From contig CAVUPB010000002.1 in the NCBI GenBank assembly GCA_963743275.1, positions 372,001 through 436,000 on the forward strand: a stretch of 64,000 nucleotides of DNA. The letters run 5' to 3'. Positions 8,972 through 16,451 of the stretch are shown here, piece after piece (the first letter of the stretch is position 1; every line of letters begins with the position of its first letter). The notes under the pieces were generated by a model. That model saw only the letters and a list, made by a program, of their open reading frames with translations. It made no database searches and was not told where the DNA came from. Source of the DNA: JALYLC01 sp963743275 (GTDB taxonomy: Bacteria; Actinomycetota; Thermoleophilia; Gaiellales; JALYLC01). Both the position numbers and the translations under genes were made by a program.

Positions 8972-9169
8972 CTAGCGAGGCTCGCCCGGGAGGCGTGCGG
9001 AGCCGCTCTCGTCCGCCCACATACGAGCCAGCTGCCGCAGCTCGTCCTCATCCCAGCCGCGGGTCGCGGCTTCGTGGAACATCGCGTGGAATTCCGTGGA
9101 GTCCATCTGCGGCACCTTGCGCTGGACCCACTGCCGGCTGAACCGCTTCGGCACGTCGAATATGGCCAT
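8972..9169 (-). CDS. Small hypothetical protein
   Basis: 65 residues, starting MAIFDVPKRFSRQWVQR and containing EFHAMFHEAATRGWDEDELRQLARMWADES. The composition is acidic/aromatic and unlike an antisense shadow, and predicted helices would cover most of it. No family is recognised. It lies between the SQR-like gene and the second CDF gene on the same strand, with gaps of 57 and 41 nt. Confidence 0.5.
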   Translation of the reverse strand: MAIFDVPKRFSRQWVQRKVPQMDSTEFHAMFHEAATRGWDEDELRQLARMWADESGSARLPGEPR

Positions 9170-9226
9170 GTCGCAACCGTATCTCGTTCGCCATGAGGCT
9201 CTTCGAGCCCACGCGGCTGAGAGTGG

Positions 9227-10366
9227 TCAGGAGGTGCGGCCGAACCAGCGGGCGCGGCGGCTCGCGCCGAAGTGCTGCTTGTCGGCGCGGAGCGCGACGG
9301 ACGGCGCCTGGTAGGTGCCCGTCGGCGACGGTCCCGAGAGGAAGTCGATGTCGACGCGGCCGATGCGGCCACCCCCGAACTCGATGTAGCACGAGCCGGT
9401 TCCGGAGTGCACTCCGGCCGCTCCCGCGCTGCGCATCCGCGCGATCAACGAGGTCGCGACGGCGCGCGCGGCGCCCTCGGCGAAGACGCCGGCCTTCGGC
9501 GTCCCCTGGGTCGCGACGTCGCCGATGGCGTAGACGCCGGCGAACCGGGTCTCGAGCGTCGCCGAGTCGACGGGCACGTAGCCGTCCTCGGTCATGCCGC
9601 TCTGCACCACCACGTCGGGCGCCCGGTGCTTCGGCACGCCCAGGAAGAGGTCGTACGCGAGCTCGCTGCCGTCGTCCAGGACGACGACGCGGCGCGCGAG
9701 GTCGAGCGAGCTCACCTTGCAGCCGGGAACGAGGCGGATGTCGCGCTCCGCGAACGCCTCGGTCAGCGCTGCCGACGTCTCCGGCGAAGGGGGCACCGGC
9801 CTCGCGAACGGCAGGACGAGGGTGATCTCGCAGTCGCCGCGCACGCCCCGCGCGACGAGATGGTCGTGCAGCAGCAGTGCGCACTCGCTGGGCGCGGGCG
9901 GGCACTTGAACGGCGCGCCGCAGACGCCGATGACGGCGTGGCCGTGCGAGAAGCTCTCGACGGCATCGCGCATCCGCACCGCGCCCGCGAACGAGTAGAA
10001 CTCGTCGCCCGACTCCGCGAGCCCGGGCGTCGCGTCCAGGTCGTAGTCGGCCCCGAGCGCCACGACGAGGACGTCGGCCTCGTGGGTGCCCATGTCCGTC
10101 GTCACCCGCCGCGCCTCGGGATCGATCGCCGTGATCGTCTCCTGCAGCAGGCGGACGCCGGGCTTCACGTACTCGCGGTAGGGCAGGCGCACGGACTCCG
10201 GCGTCGCGGCCCGGAACATGACGTCGAGCTTCGAGTACCCGAACGCGAAGCAGTCGTCCTTGTCGATCAGCGTCACTTCGACCTGCTCGGCCAGCGACTC
10301 GGAAAGCGTCGTGGCGAGCTCGAGGCCTCCAAAGCCCGCTCCCAGCACCAGTACCCGGCTCGTCAT
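9227..10366 (-). CDS. Sulfide:quinone oxidoreductase-like FAD flavoprotein
   Basis: 379 residues from the ATG at 10366 (MTSRVLVLGAGFGGLELA, FAD-binding GxGxxG at the very start). A second cofactor region contains GVCGAPFKCPPAPSE with two cysteines, and the C-terminal FAD motif is GVYAIGDVATQGTPKAGVFAEG. This is the layout of NDH-2/SQR-type flavoproteins. The CxxxxxKCPPAPxE cysteine motif resembles the SQR-like branch often annotated as sulfide:quinone reductase. It would pass electrons to quinone at the membrane face. Whether sulfide is the donor cannot be decided here, because the third catalytic cysteine expected in true SQR is not evident. Confidence 0.78.
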   Translation of the reverse strand: MTSRVLVLGAGFGGLELATTLSESLAEQVEVTLIDKDDCFAFGYSKLDVMFRAATPESVRLPYREYVKPGVRLLQETITAIDPEARRVTTDMGTHEADVLVVALGADYDLDATPGLAESGDEFYSFAGAVRMRDAVESFSHGHAVIGVCGAPFKCPPAPSECALLLHDHLVARGVRGDCEITLVLPFARPVPPSPETSAALTEAFAERDIRLVPGCKVSSLDLARRVVVLDDGSELAYDLFLGVPKHRAPDVVVQSGMTEDGYVPVDSATLETRFAGVYAIGDVATQGTPKAGVFAEGAARAVATSLIARMRSAGAAGVHSGTGSCYIEFGGGRIGRVDIDFLSGPSPTGTYQAPSVALRADKQHFGASRRARWFGRTS

Positions 10367-10455
10367 CGCGCGATTGTCGCGCATCGTGGCCCGGAGCACA
10401 GAACCGCACGCTGCGGGATGCCGTCCCGAGCCCGCCGATTGGTAGCTTCCGCCAC

Positions 10456-10964
10456 ATGCCTGCCGCCCACGGATATGCCTGCCGCTCCTGCGGAACCTGG
10501 CATGACGAACTGCCTTTCTCGTTCCACGCCCACGCGCCCGCTGCCTGGTCTCCGAACCTGGCGAACGACGCCGACAGCCAGCTCGGCGAAGAGCAATGCA
10601 TCATCGAGAACGAGCTCTTCTTCGTCCGCGGGCTGGTGCGACTGCCTGTCTCGGATTCCGACCAGGACTTCGAATGGGGCGTCTGGGTATCCGTGAGCGA
10701 GCCGGATTTCGACCGCATGAGCGAGGTCTGGAACGAAGAAGGCCGCGAGAACGAGCCTGTGGTGCGCGGCTACCTGGCGAGCACGCTTCCGGCCTACACA
10801 CCGCAGACGCTCGGCCTCACGGCGATGGTGCGCACGCAACCCGTCGGGCTACGCCGCTCGTCGAACTCGAATCCACCGATCATCCCCTCGCAGTCGAACA
10901 GCGCACGGGCATCGATCTACGACGAGTCCAGACCATCGCCGAACTCCTTCTCCACGGAACGTGA
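10456..10964 (+). pseudogene. DUF2199 family protein, interrupted by a one-base frameshift
   Basis: The N-terminal part starts at ATG 10456 and reads YACRSCGTWHDELP (a CxxC pair), then CIIENELFFVRGLVRLP and FEWGVWVSVSEPDF, all DUF2199 hallmarks. After VRTQPVGLR the frame goes wrong. The conserved DUF2199 ending LVELESTDHPLAVEQRTGI continues in the -1 frame and stops with TGA at 10962-10964. Restoring one C near 10854-10857 (CGCCGCTC to CGCCCGCTC) gives an uninterrupted 169-residue protein of normal length. The uncorrected frame would run on to 11031 with a meaningless tail. It is either a sequencing indel or a very recent lesion. DUF2199 has no known function. Confidence 0.8.
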
Positions 10965-11040
10965 GCGGCGCGCCGGCGCCGTCTCAGCCGCAAGGCGCGA
11001 GCCGCGCTCTCTCCGCAGCACGTACGCGTAGGCTCTCGCA

Positions 11041-11562
11041 ATGACTGCGGTACTCCTGTTCGTCGCCGCGTGCGGCGCGATCGTGATCGTCGGCTGGATC
11101 GTCAGCAAGGCCAAGGGGTCCCACGCCTTCTTCATCGAAAGCTGGCAATTCGACGACGGCGAGACGATTCTCTGGCGTGACGACGCCGCCGACGTCGTCG
11201 TCATCCCGAAGCTGGGCCAGGCCGTGTCCATGACGCCCCCTCGCCTGCATCGCTGGCCGGTCGTCGTGACCGGCTCGCGCGTCATCATCGGCAACAAGAC
11301 GCTGACCGGCAAGGCGATGGTGAAGTACGTGCTGTACCCGACTGTCGCACCCGACGGCCAGAGCAAGCACCTCGACGGCGGACTGCTCTCACGCGGCTAT
11401 TCGACGGTCGTGATCGAGCCGGAGGTGGGGCGCGACCATCTCGGCGACGACGTGCGACACCCGTACATCTCGCTCACCCCGGTAGAGGGCGAGCGGTCGT
11501 CCACGAACATCTCCCACTTCCGGATCTACACCGATCTCGGCGCGACGTTCCGGCTGGCATAG
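11041..11562 (+). CDS. Hypothetical protein with one N-terminal membrane helix
   Basis: 173 residues. Residues 3-23 (AVLLFVAACGAIVIVGWIVS) form one membrane anchor. The remainder is a soluble beta-rich domain with alternating short strands (GETILWRDDAADVVVI, RWPVVVTGSRVIIGNKTL, TVVIEPEVGRDHLG, SHFRIYTDLGATFRL), reminiscent of a PH-like or GRAM-like barrel. No family is recognised with certainty and no catalytic motif is visible. It stands alone, 76 nt after the DUF2199 gene. Confidence 0.6.
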   Translation: MTAVLLFVAACGAIVIVGWIVSKAKGSHAFFIESWQFDDGETILWRDDAADVVVIPKLGQAVSMTPPRLHRWPVVVTGSRVIIGNKTLTGKAMVKYVLYPTVAPDGQSKHLDGGLLSRGYSTVVIEPEVGRDHLGDDVRHPYISLTPVEGERSSTNISHFRIYTDLGATFRLA

Positions 11563-11604
11563 CCGTCCTGTTGCCGGGTGGCCGCTCGTTCGCCCTGAGG
11601 CACG

Positions 11605-11898
11605 TCAGCGTTCGCTCTCGGGACGACGGCCGCGAGGGAAGTCGCGATTCGAGACCTGCCGAGCGAACGGCGGAAGCGGGCTCTCGGACGCTTCTTCCGC
11701 GCCTGCCTGCTGCCAGCGGATCTCACGCACGCTCTCGACGTCGATCCGCTCGATCAGCCGGGTCGACGTGATGCGGCCCCGTACCTGGAAACGATGCGTC
11801 GGCGGTGTGGTCGAATCGTCGACGATGTGACTCGAAGCCTCGATGCGTTCGGGCGCACGCCCCGTGTGCGCGAGGTATGTGACCTCGTAGGTGCTCAT
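11605..11898 (-). CDS. Small hypothetical protein
   Basis: 97 residues with alternating strands (MSTYEVTYLAHTGRAPERIEA split by turns, then HRFQVRGRITSTRLIERIDVESVREIRW) and a charged disordered tail rich in Glu, Pro and Arg. It faces the preceding hypothetical gene with 42 nt between their stops. No family is recognised, but the charge pattern and absence of GC-skewed shadow composition support coding. Confidence 0.5.
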   Translation of the reverse strand: MSTYEVTYLAHTGRAPERIEASSHIVDDSTTPPTHRFQVRGRITSTRLIERIDVESVREIRWQQAGAEEASESPLPPFARQVSNRDFPRGRRPESER

Positions 11899-12321
11899 CG
11901 ATTCTCCCGTGCGGTCGGAGGACGTCCGCTTCCTGGGATTGCATCATGCGGCACGTACGTTCGCGAGACGGTCGCCCAACGGCGGGCGGCTGACGAGGCT
12001 CTTCGGCGCCCGCTCGGCATGCTCGGGGCAATCACCGGGGTGAGATCCCCCACGCTCGCCCGCGTCCCCTATCTGCAGGTGGCGTCCAGCAACGTGGCCC
12101 GCACGGCGAGGCAGTAGGCGGCCTCATGCGCGCGAGCTGAAGTCCACCAAGGTTCAACTCCTTTCCCCGCAGAACGAACGCCGCGTCCGGCCTGTGGGAG
12201 CGGGTCCGAGTGGGAGCGTGATGACGATCACGCTCCTAGCGTGCGCATCGACATGGCGCGAACGCCGGGCTGTACCTAGCTTGGGGCCACAAGCAGGTAA
12301 CGCCAAGGGGAGTTCATCAGC
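11899..12321. other. Intergenic region, 423 bp
   Basis: No convincing gene on either strand. It separates a leftward hypothetical gene from the rightward secreted repeat-protein gene, so both promoters must lie here. The one clear structure is the palindrome at 12213-12236. A purine-rich ribosome-binding sequence (AAGGGGAG) lies 9 nt before the ATG at 12322. Confidence 0.5.
12213..12236. promoter_or_regulatory. Perfect inverted repeat upstream of the secreted repeat-protein gene
   Basis: Two perfect 10-nt arms, GGAGCGTGAT and ATCACGCTCC, separated by GACG. It lies 86 nt before the start at 12322, with no T-run after it, so an operator for a dimeric regulator fits better than a terminator (inference). 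No regulator gene is adjacent. Confidence 0.4.
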
Positions 12322-12699
12322 ATGAAGGCTCACCGCATCACCTCCCTCGCCGCCGCTCTCGCGCTTGCGGCTGCACCAGTCGCCTTCGGTGCCAATGCCC
12401 CGAAGGGAAGCCACGGGCAGGAGACTGATGAGCCTGGGGCCGCGCAGATCAGGACCCCCTGCACCGGCAGTCCGACGATGGCGCTCGTTCTCGCAACTCG
12501 GTCGGCCGCGTTCGCAGCTCCCAGGGGAAGTCACGGCCGGGAGACTGATCAGCCGCCGCCGGGATCGCCGATCACACTCCAGCTGGCGTGCATCAGCCGG
12601 TCGGCAGCATTCCTCGCAGCTCGGCCGACCACCTCGAAGGCGACTTCACCGACGGGCAGCCACGGGCAGGAGACCGATCAGCCCATGGCGCATTCCTAG
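12322..12699 (+). CDS. Small secreted protein with three GSHG[QR]ETD[EQ]P repeats
   Basis: 125 residues from an ATG with a good ribosome-binding site. The signal peptide is MKAHRITSLAAALALAAAPVAFG, with cleavage likely after ANA. The mature part carries three near-identical decapeptides: GSHGQETDEP at 12406-12435, GSHGRETDQP at 12526-12555 and GSHGQETDQP at 12655-12684. The two spacers of about 30 residues are also related, each ending in RSAAFAA or RSAAFLA and holding one cysteine. The unit is therefore about 40 residues and the last copy is truncated. No known family is recognised. His/Asp/Glu in the repeat could bind a cation (inference). The strong signal peptide and in-frame repeats support real coding. 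Confidence 0.65.
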   Translation: MKAHRITSLAAALALAAAPVAFGANAPKGSHGQETDEPGAAQIRTPCTGSPTMALVLATRSAAFAAPRGSHGRETDQPPPGSPITLQLACISRSAAFLAARPTTSKATSPTGSHGQETDQPMAHS

Positions 12700-12779
12700 C
12701 GCGAGGCAGCGGCTGTGAGGGCGCGCCCGCCCCCGACAAGCGACATCGAATTCGACGGCGACCGAAGGTGGCGAGCCGG

Positions 12780-13058
12780 TCAGGCTCCGGGTCGCTTCGG
12801 CCTCCCCCACCGCTCGACACGACGCCGAAGCCACTCGCCACGCATGTTCCAGCGGTACTGCTCCATCGGCGGCAAAGGGCCGCGATGGCGATTCAGCTCC
12901 TCCCACTCCTTCAGGCGCTGCCATACGCGGCGGCGACGCCACTCGCGATAGCGCTCACGCAACAGAATCGGGACGCTACCCGAGTCGGTGATCGTGGCGC
13001 CATCAGCGGCGAGACGCCACCCTGGGTCTGTAGGTTCCTTGGCCGCGCGCACGACCAT
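12780..13058 (-). CDS. Possible small basic hypothetical protein
   Basis: 92 residues, with SVPILLRERYREWRRRRVWQ and KEWEELNRHRGPLPPMEQYR. It is rich in Trp, Arg and Glu and mostly helical. The composition is not that of a typical shadow, and no competing frame here is better. There is no recognisable family and no strong ribosome-binding site, so coding is uncertain. If it is not a gene, the stretch 12700-13171 holds nothing else I can identify. Confidence 0.4.
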   Translation of the reverse strand: MVVRAAKEPTDPGWRLAADGATITDSGSVPILLRERYREWRRRRVWQRLKEWEELNRHRGPLPPMEQYRWNMRGEWLRRRVERWGRPKRPGA

Positions 13059-13171
13059 GCCCCGAGCCCAGGCGTTTCACCGGACTCGCAGCCGATGGCC
13101 GTCGCGGCATGGCGGTATGACGCTCGGGCGGCGGGCCGCCGCGCCGAGCGCTTCTCACCACTGAATGGAGA

Positions 13172-13193
13172 AAGGCCCGCAAATGCGGGCCTT
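13172..13193 (-). terminator. Hairpin downstream of tRNA-Pro
   Basis: AAGGCCCGC and GCGGGCCTT form a perfect 9-bp stem around AAAT, 8 nt beyond the 3' end of the leftward tRNA gene. There is only a short pyrimidine tail (TCTCC), so it may act as a weak intrinsic terminator or processing boundary. Confidence 0.6.
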
Positions 13194-13200
13194 GCACCGA

Positions 13201-13274
13201 TCGGGGCGAGAGGATTTGAACCTCCGACCGCCCGGCCCCCAGCCGGGTGCGCTACCAGACTGCGCTACGCCCCG
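13201..13274 (-). tRNA. tRNA-Pro, anticodon GGG
   Basis: 74 nt, read on the minus strand. The acceptor stem CGGGGCG pairs with CGCCCCG and is followed by discriminator A. The D arm is GCGC-AGTCTGGTA-GCGC. The anticodon stem CCCGG/CCGGG encloses the loop CTGGGGG with anticodon GGG at positions 34-36. The T arm is GGAGG-TTCAAAT-CCTCT. All stems pair and 3' CCA is not encoded. It reads CCC/CCU proline codons, which are common in this genome. Confidence 0.95.
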
Positions 13275-13326
13275 TTCGCCGGCCAGTATAGCCCCCGCTC
13301 CGCACCGGGCCCCGCGCCCGTAGCCT

Positions 13327-13677
13327 GTGGCTGTGGCCGATCGACCCGCCGAGGCGTTCGAGGTGCTCGTCCAGGATGCGCTGGACGGGCTGCCGGGCTG
13401 GCTCGCGCCGTACCTTGCGCGCATCAGCGTGCAGGTCGAGGAACGCCCGCCGCGCGGCGAGGACGACACCTACGCGCTCTTCGACGGGCCGGCGCTCGGC
13501 GACGATCCGGTCGGGCAGCTGCCGCCCGTGATCACGCTCTTCCGGCGGCCGCTCGTCGAGGACTTCGGGCACGACCCGGCGGTTCTGCGGCGCGAGGTGC
13601 AGATCACGGTCGCGCACGAGCTCGCGCACCTCTTCGGCTTCGGCGAGGAACGGCTCGACGAGCTCGGCTACGGCTGA
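13327..13677 (+). CDS. Small zincin-like metallopeptidase
   Basis: 116 residues from GTG 13327. The C-terminal part holds the HExxH motif in ITVAHELAHLFGFGEERL, where the downstream Glu may be a third ligand. The fold and length match the actinobacterial one-domain metallopeptidase family (formerly DUF1025), predicted to be cytoplasmic zinc proteases with unknown targets. It stands next to the tRNA-Pro gene and ends 8 nt before the convergent CBS gene. Confidence 0.85.
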   Translation: MAVADRPAEAFEVLVQDALDGLPGWLAPYLARISVQVEERPPRGEDDTYALFDGPALGDDPVGQLPPVITLFRRPLVEDFGHDPAVLRREVQITVAHELAHLFGFGEERLDELGYG

Positions 13678-13684
13678 GGCGATC

Positions 13685-14143
13685 TCAGCCCGCGCCGGTG
13701 CGCATGCGGTTGATCGTCGCCACCAGCTCGGCGGTGTCGACCGGGTCGTCCTCGTGGTCGCCGGTGCCGTGACGTAGGCGGAGCGCGGCCCAGGCCATCA
13801 GGTCGCGCATCGAGATCATGCCGATCACGCGGCCATGGTCGACGACCGGCAGGTGGCGGAAATGCCCGTCGACCATGATCGCCATCGCCTCGGGGAGGCC
13901 GGTGCTCGAAGACGCGGTGAGGACGTTCCCCACCATGCGGTCGCTGACCTTGAGGTCGGGATCGAAGCCCTGTGCCAGCACCCGCAGGAGGTCGCGCTCG
14001 CTGATCACGCCGATCAGCTTGTCGTCCTCGATCACGCAGGCTGCGCCCGTGTCGTGGTCGACCATGCGGTGCGCGGCCTCGGCGAGCGTCGTGTCCGGCG
14101 TCACGGACAGGACGCTCGTGTTCATGAGATCGGCGAGCTCCAT
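13685..14143 (-). CDS. Tandem CBS-domain protein
   Basis: 152 residues made of two CBS domains: VLSVTPDTTLAEAAHRMVDH to GVISERDLLRV, and NVLTASSSTGLPEAMAIMV to GMISMRDLMAWA. Stand-alone CBS pairs bind adenine nucleotides and act as energy or redox sensors. The gene follows pdhC after only 9 nt, so it is probably the last gene of the pyruvate dehydrogenase operon. A role in tuning that complex is inference. Confidence 0.88.
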   Translation of the reverse strand: MELADLMNTSVLSVTPDTTLAEAAHRMVDHDTGAACVIEDDKLIGVISERDLLRVLAQGFDPDLKVSDRMVGNVLTASSSTGLPEAMAIMVDGHFRHLPVVDHGRVIGMISMRDLMAWAALRLRHGTGDHEDDPVDTAELVATINRMRTGAG

Positions 14144-14152
14144 GACCCGACC

Positions 14153-15445
14153 CTAGACCAGCAGGAGCAGCGGGTGCTCCAGGTAGCGGGTCACGGTCTG
14201 CAGCAGCCGGGCCCCGTCGGCGCCCGATGCGGCGCGGTGGTCGACGGAGAGGTTGACCGTCATCAGCTGCCGCACGGCGACCTGGCCGCCCAGCCCGATC
14301 GCGCGCTCGACGACGCTGCCGACCGCGAGGATGCCGGGCTCGGGCGGGTTGATGATCGCCTGGAAGCTCGTGATGCCGAGCATGCCGAGGTTCGAGACGC
14401 TGAACGTGCCGCCCTCGATCTCGTTCTGCTTGAGCGAGCCCGAGCGCGCGCGGCCGACGAGGTCGCGGGCGGCGAGCGCGAGCTCGCGCAGCGGCAGCGA
14501 GTCGGCGTTGCGGATGACGGGCACGATCAGGCCCTCGTCGAGGGCGACCGCGATGCCGACGTGCGCCGCGCCATGCTGGTAGAGCTTGCCGTCGACCCAC
14601 GAGCGGTGGAACTGCGGGTGGTCGCGCAGCGCGAGCGCGCAGGCGCGCACGATCAGGTCGTTGACCGTGAGCTTGACGCCCTCGGCGGCCAGCTCGAGGT
14701 TGAGCTCCTCGCGCAGCGCCAGGGCCTTGCCCATGTCGATCTCGCACTGCAGGTAGAAGTGCGGCACCTGCGACTTGGACTCGCTCATGCGGCGCGCGAC
14801 CGCGCGCAGCATCGGGCTCGGGTCGATGACGGTGTCCGCCTCGGGCGGCGGGGCCGCGGAACGCGCCGCGGGCGCCGGTGCCGCCGGTGCGGCCGGCGCT
14901 GCCGCCGGGACTCCGCCCGCGAGCGCGCGCTCGACGTCGACGCGCACGATGCGGCCGTCCGGGCCGCTGCCCTTGCCGGCGAGGCTGCGCAGGTCGAAGC
15001 CCGCGTCCGAGGCGATGCGCCGCGCGACCGGGCTGGCCTTGAGGTCGCCGCTGCCGGGCGTCGCGCGCGAGGGCGCCGCGGCCGCCGGGGCCTCCGCGAC
15101 GGCGGTCGCGCTCGCCGCAGGGGCGTCCGCGGACTCCCCCGCTCCGTCCGCCGCAGCGGCGGCGCCCGCGCCGTCGCCGGCGGCCGAGAAGCCCGAGGCG
15201 TCCTCGCCCTGCTCGCCCATCACGGCGATGGGGGCGCCCAGCTCGGCGGACTCGCCGTCCTGCACGAGGATGCGCAGGAGCACGCCCTCGGAGTAGGCGT
15301 TCAGCTCCATCGTCGCCTTGTCGGTCTCGATCTCTGCGAGGACGTCGCCCTCGTGCACCGCATCGCCCTCGTGCACGAGCCAGCGGGCGATCGTCCCCCG
15401 CTCCATCGTGTCCGACAGCCGCGGCATCACAACCTCTTCTGCCAC
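14153..15445 (-). CDS. pdhC: Pyruvate dehydrogenase E2, dihydrolipoamide acetyltransferase
   Basis: 430 residues. The lipoyl domain occupies about 1-80, with the lipoylated lysine in EIETDKATMELNAYS. A long Ala/Pro linker follows, then the E3/E1-binding domain (ASPVARRIASDAGFDLRSLAGKGSGPDGR, split) near 165-200. The catalytic domain runs to the end, starting MLRAVARRMSESKSQVPHFYL. The active-site motif is VDHRAASGADGA: the His is present, but the Asp of the usual HRxxDG is Ser. It transfers acetyl from lipoamide to CoA in the cytoplasmic complex with the neighbouring E1 and E3 genes. A branched-chain or acetoin complex is possible but less likely. Confidence 0.88.
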   Translation of the reverse strand: MAEEVVMPRLSDTMERGTIARWLVHEGDAVHEGDVLAEIETDKATMELNAYSEGVLLRILVQDGESAELGAPIAVMGEQGEDASGFSAAGDGAGAAAAADGAGESADAPAASATAVAEAPAAAAPSRATPGSGDLKASPVARRIASDAGFDLRSLAGKGSGPDGRIVRVDVERALAGGVPAAAPAAPAAPAPAARSAAPPPEADTVIDPSPMLRAVARRMSESKSQVPHFYLQCEIDMGKALALREELNLELAAEGVKLTVNDLIVRACALALRDHPQFHRSWVDGKLYQHGAAHVGIAVALDEGLIVPVIRNADSLPLRELALAARDLVGRARSGSLKQNEIEGGTFSVSNLGMLGITSFQAIINPPEPGILAVGSVVERAIGLGGQVAVRQLMTVNLSVDHRAASGADGARLLQTVTRYLEHPLLLLV

Positions 15446-16451
15446 CTAAGCCTCCTGCAGCAATCCGCAATCGGCGAGCAGGCCGCGCGCGGCCTTCTCG
15501 ATCTTGTCCTCCAGCGTCAGCGCCGCGAGCTCGAGGGGCTTGGAGTACGGCATCGGCGCCTCGGCGCCGCCCACGCGCTCGACGGGCGCGTCGAGATCGT
15601 CGAAGCACTCGCGCGAGATGCGCGCGGCGATCTCGGCACCGACGCCGTAGGTCGCCCAGCCCTCCTCGGCCACGAGCGCGCGCGAGGTCTTGGCGACGCT
15701 CGTGCAGACGGTCTCGGCGTCGAGCGGCCGCAGCGAGCGGAGGTCGACGACCTCGATCTCGATGCCGTGCTGCGAGAGGCGGTCGGCGACGGTCAGCGCG
15801 CGGCGCACGGTGTAGCTGTGCGCGACGATCGTGAGGTCGCGGCCCTCGCGCACGACCTGCGCGCGGCCGATCGGCACGGTGAAGTCGTCGCCCGGCTCGG
15901 GCAGCGCGCCGCTGACGTTGTAGAGCACGAGGTTCTCGACGAAGATGCACCGGGTCGTCGTCGCGGATCGCCGTCTTGAGCATGCCGTAGGCGTCGAGCG
16001 GCGTCGACGGCGCGACGACCTTGAGGCCGGGCACGTGCGCGAGCATGACCTCGAAGCTCTGCGAGTGCTGCGCCGTCAGCTGCGCGCCGGCGCCGGCGGG
16101 CGTGCGGATCACGAGCGGGACGCCGACCTTGCCGCCGAACATCTGGCGCACCTTGGCCGCGTGGTTCACGACCATGTCCATGGCGACGAGGATGAAGTTG
16201 ATCGTCATGATCTCGACGACCGGCCGCAGGCCCAGCATCGCCGCGCCGATGCCCGCGCCGACGAAGCCCTCCTCCGCGATCGGCGTCTCGCGCACGCGCC
16301 GCGCGCCGTACTTGGCGTACAGCCCCGCGGTGACCTTGTACGAGCCCTCGAAGCGGCCGATCTCCTCGCCCATCAGGAACACGCGCTCGTCGCGCGCCAG
16401 CTCCTCGTCGAGCGCGCGCCGCAGCGCCTCGCGGTAGGTCACGCCCGCCAT
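15446..16451 (-). pseudogene. pdhB: Pyruvate dehydrogenase E1 beta subunit, one-base frameshift in the sequence
   Basis: The gene starts at ATG 16451 (MAGVTYREALRRALDEEL), overlapping pdhA by 13 nt, and ends at 15446 (GLLADCGLLQEA). The first two thirds hold the transketolase pyrimidine-binding half (GVPLVIRTPAGAG, AQHSQSFEVMLAHVPGLKVV). At TAIRDDDPV one extra base at 15947 throws the frame out, and the normal continuation IFVENLVLYNVSGALPEPG resumes in the next frame. Removing that base gives exactly 335 codons (334 residues), the usual size. E1 beta forms the thiamine-diphosphate heterotetramer with E1 alpha. Since the complex genes around it are intact, a sequence error is more likely than true loss. 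Confidence 0.9.

Noticed and set aside
13172..13193. Hairpin as a member of the GGGGTCAGACCCC repeat family
   Set aside because: Different core (GGCCCGC); it is better explained as the tRNA-Pro terminator.
12588..13772. 394-residue open frame covering the tRNA-Pro gene
   Set aside because: It crosses a tRNA gene and the metallopeptidase in another frame, with biased low-complexity composition.
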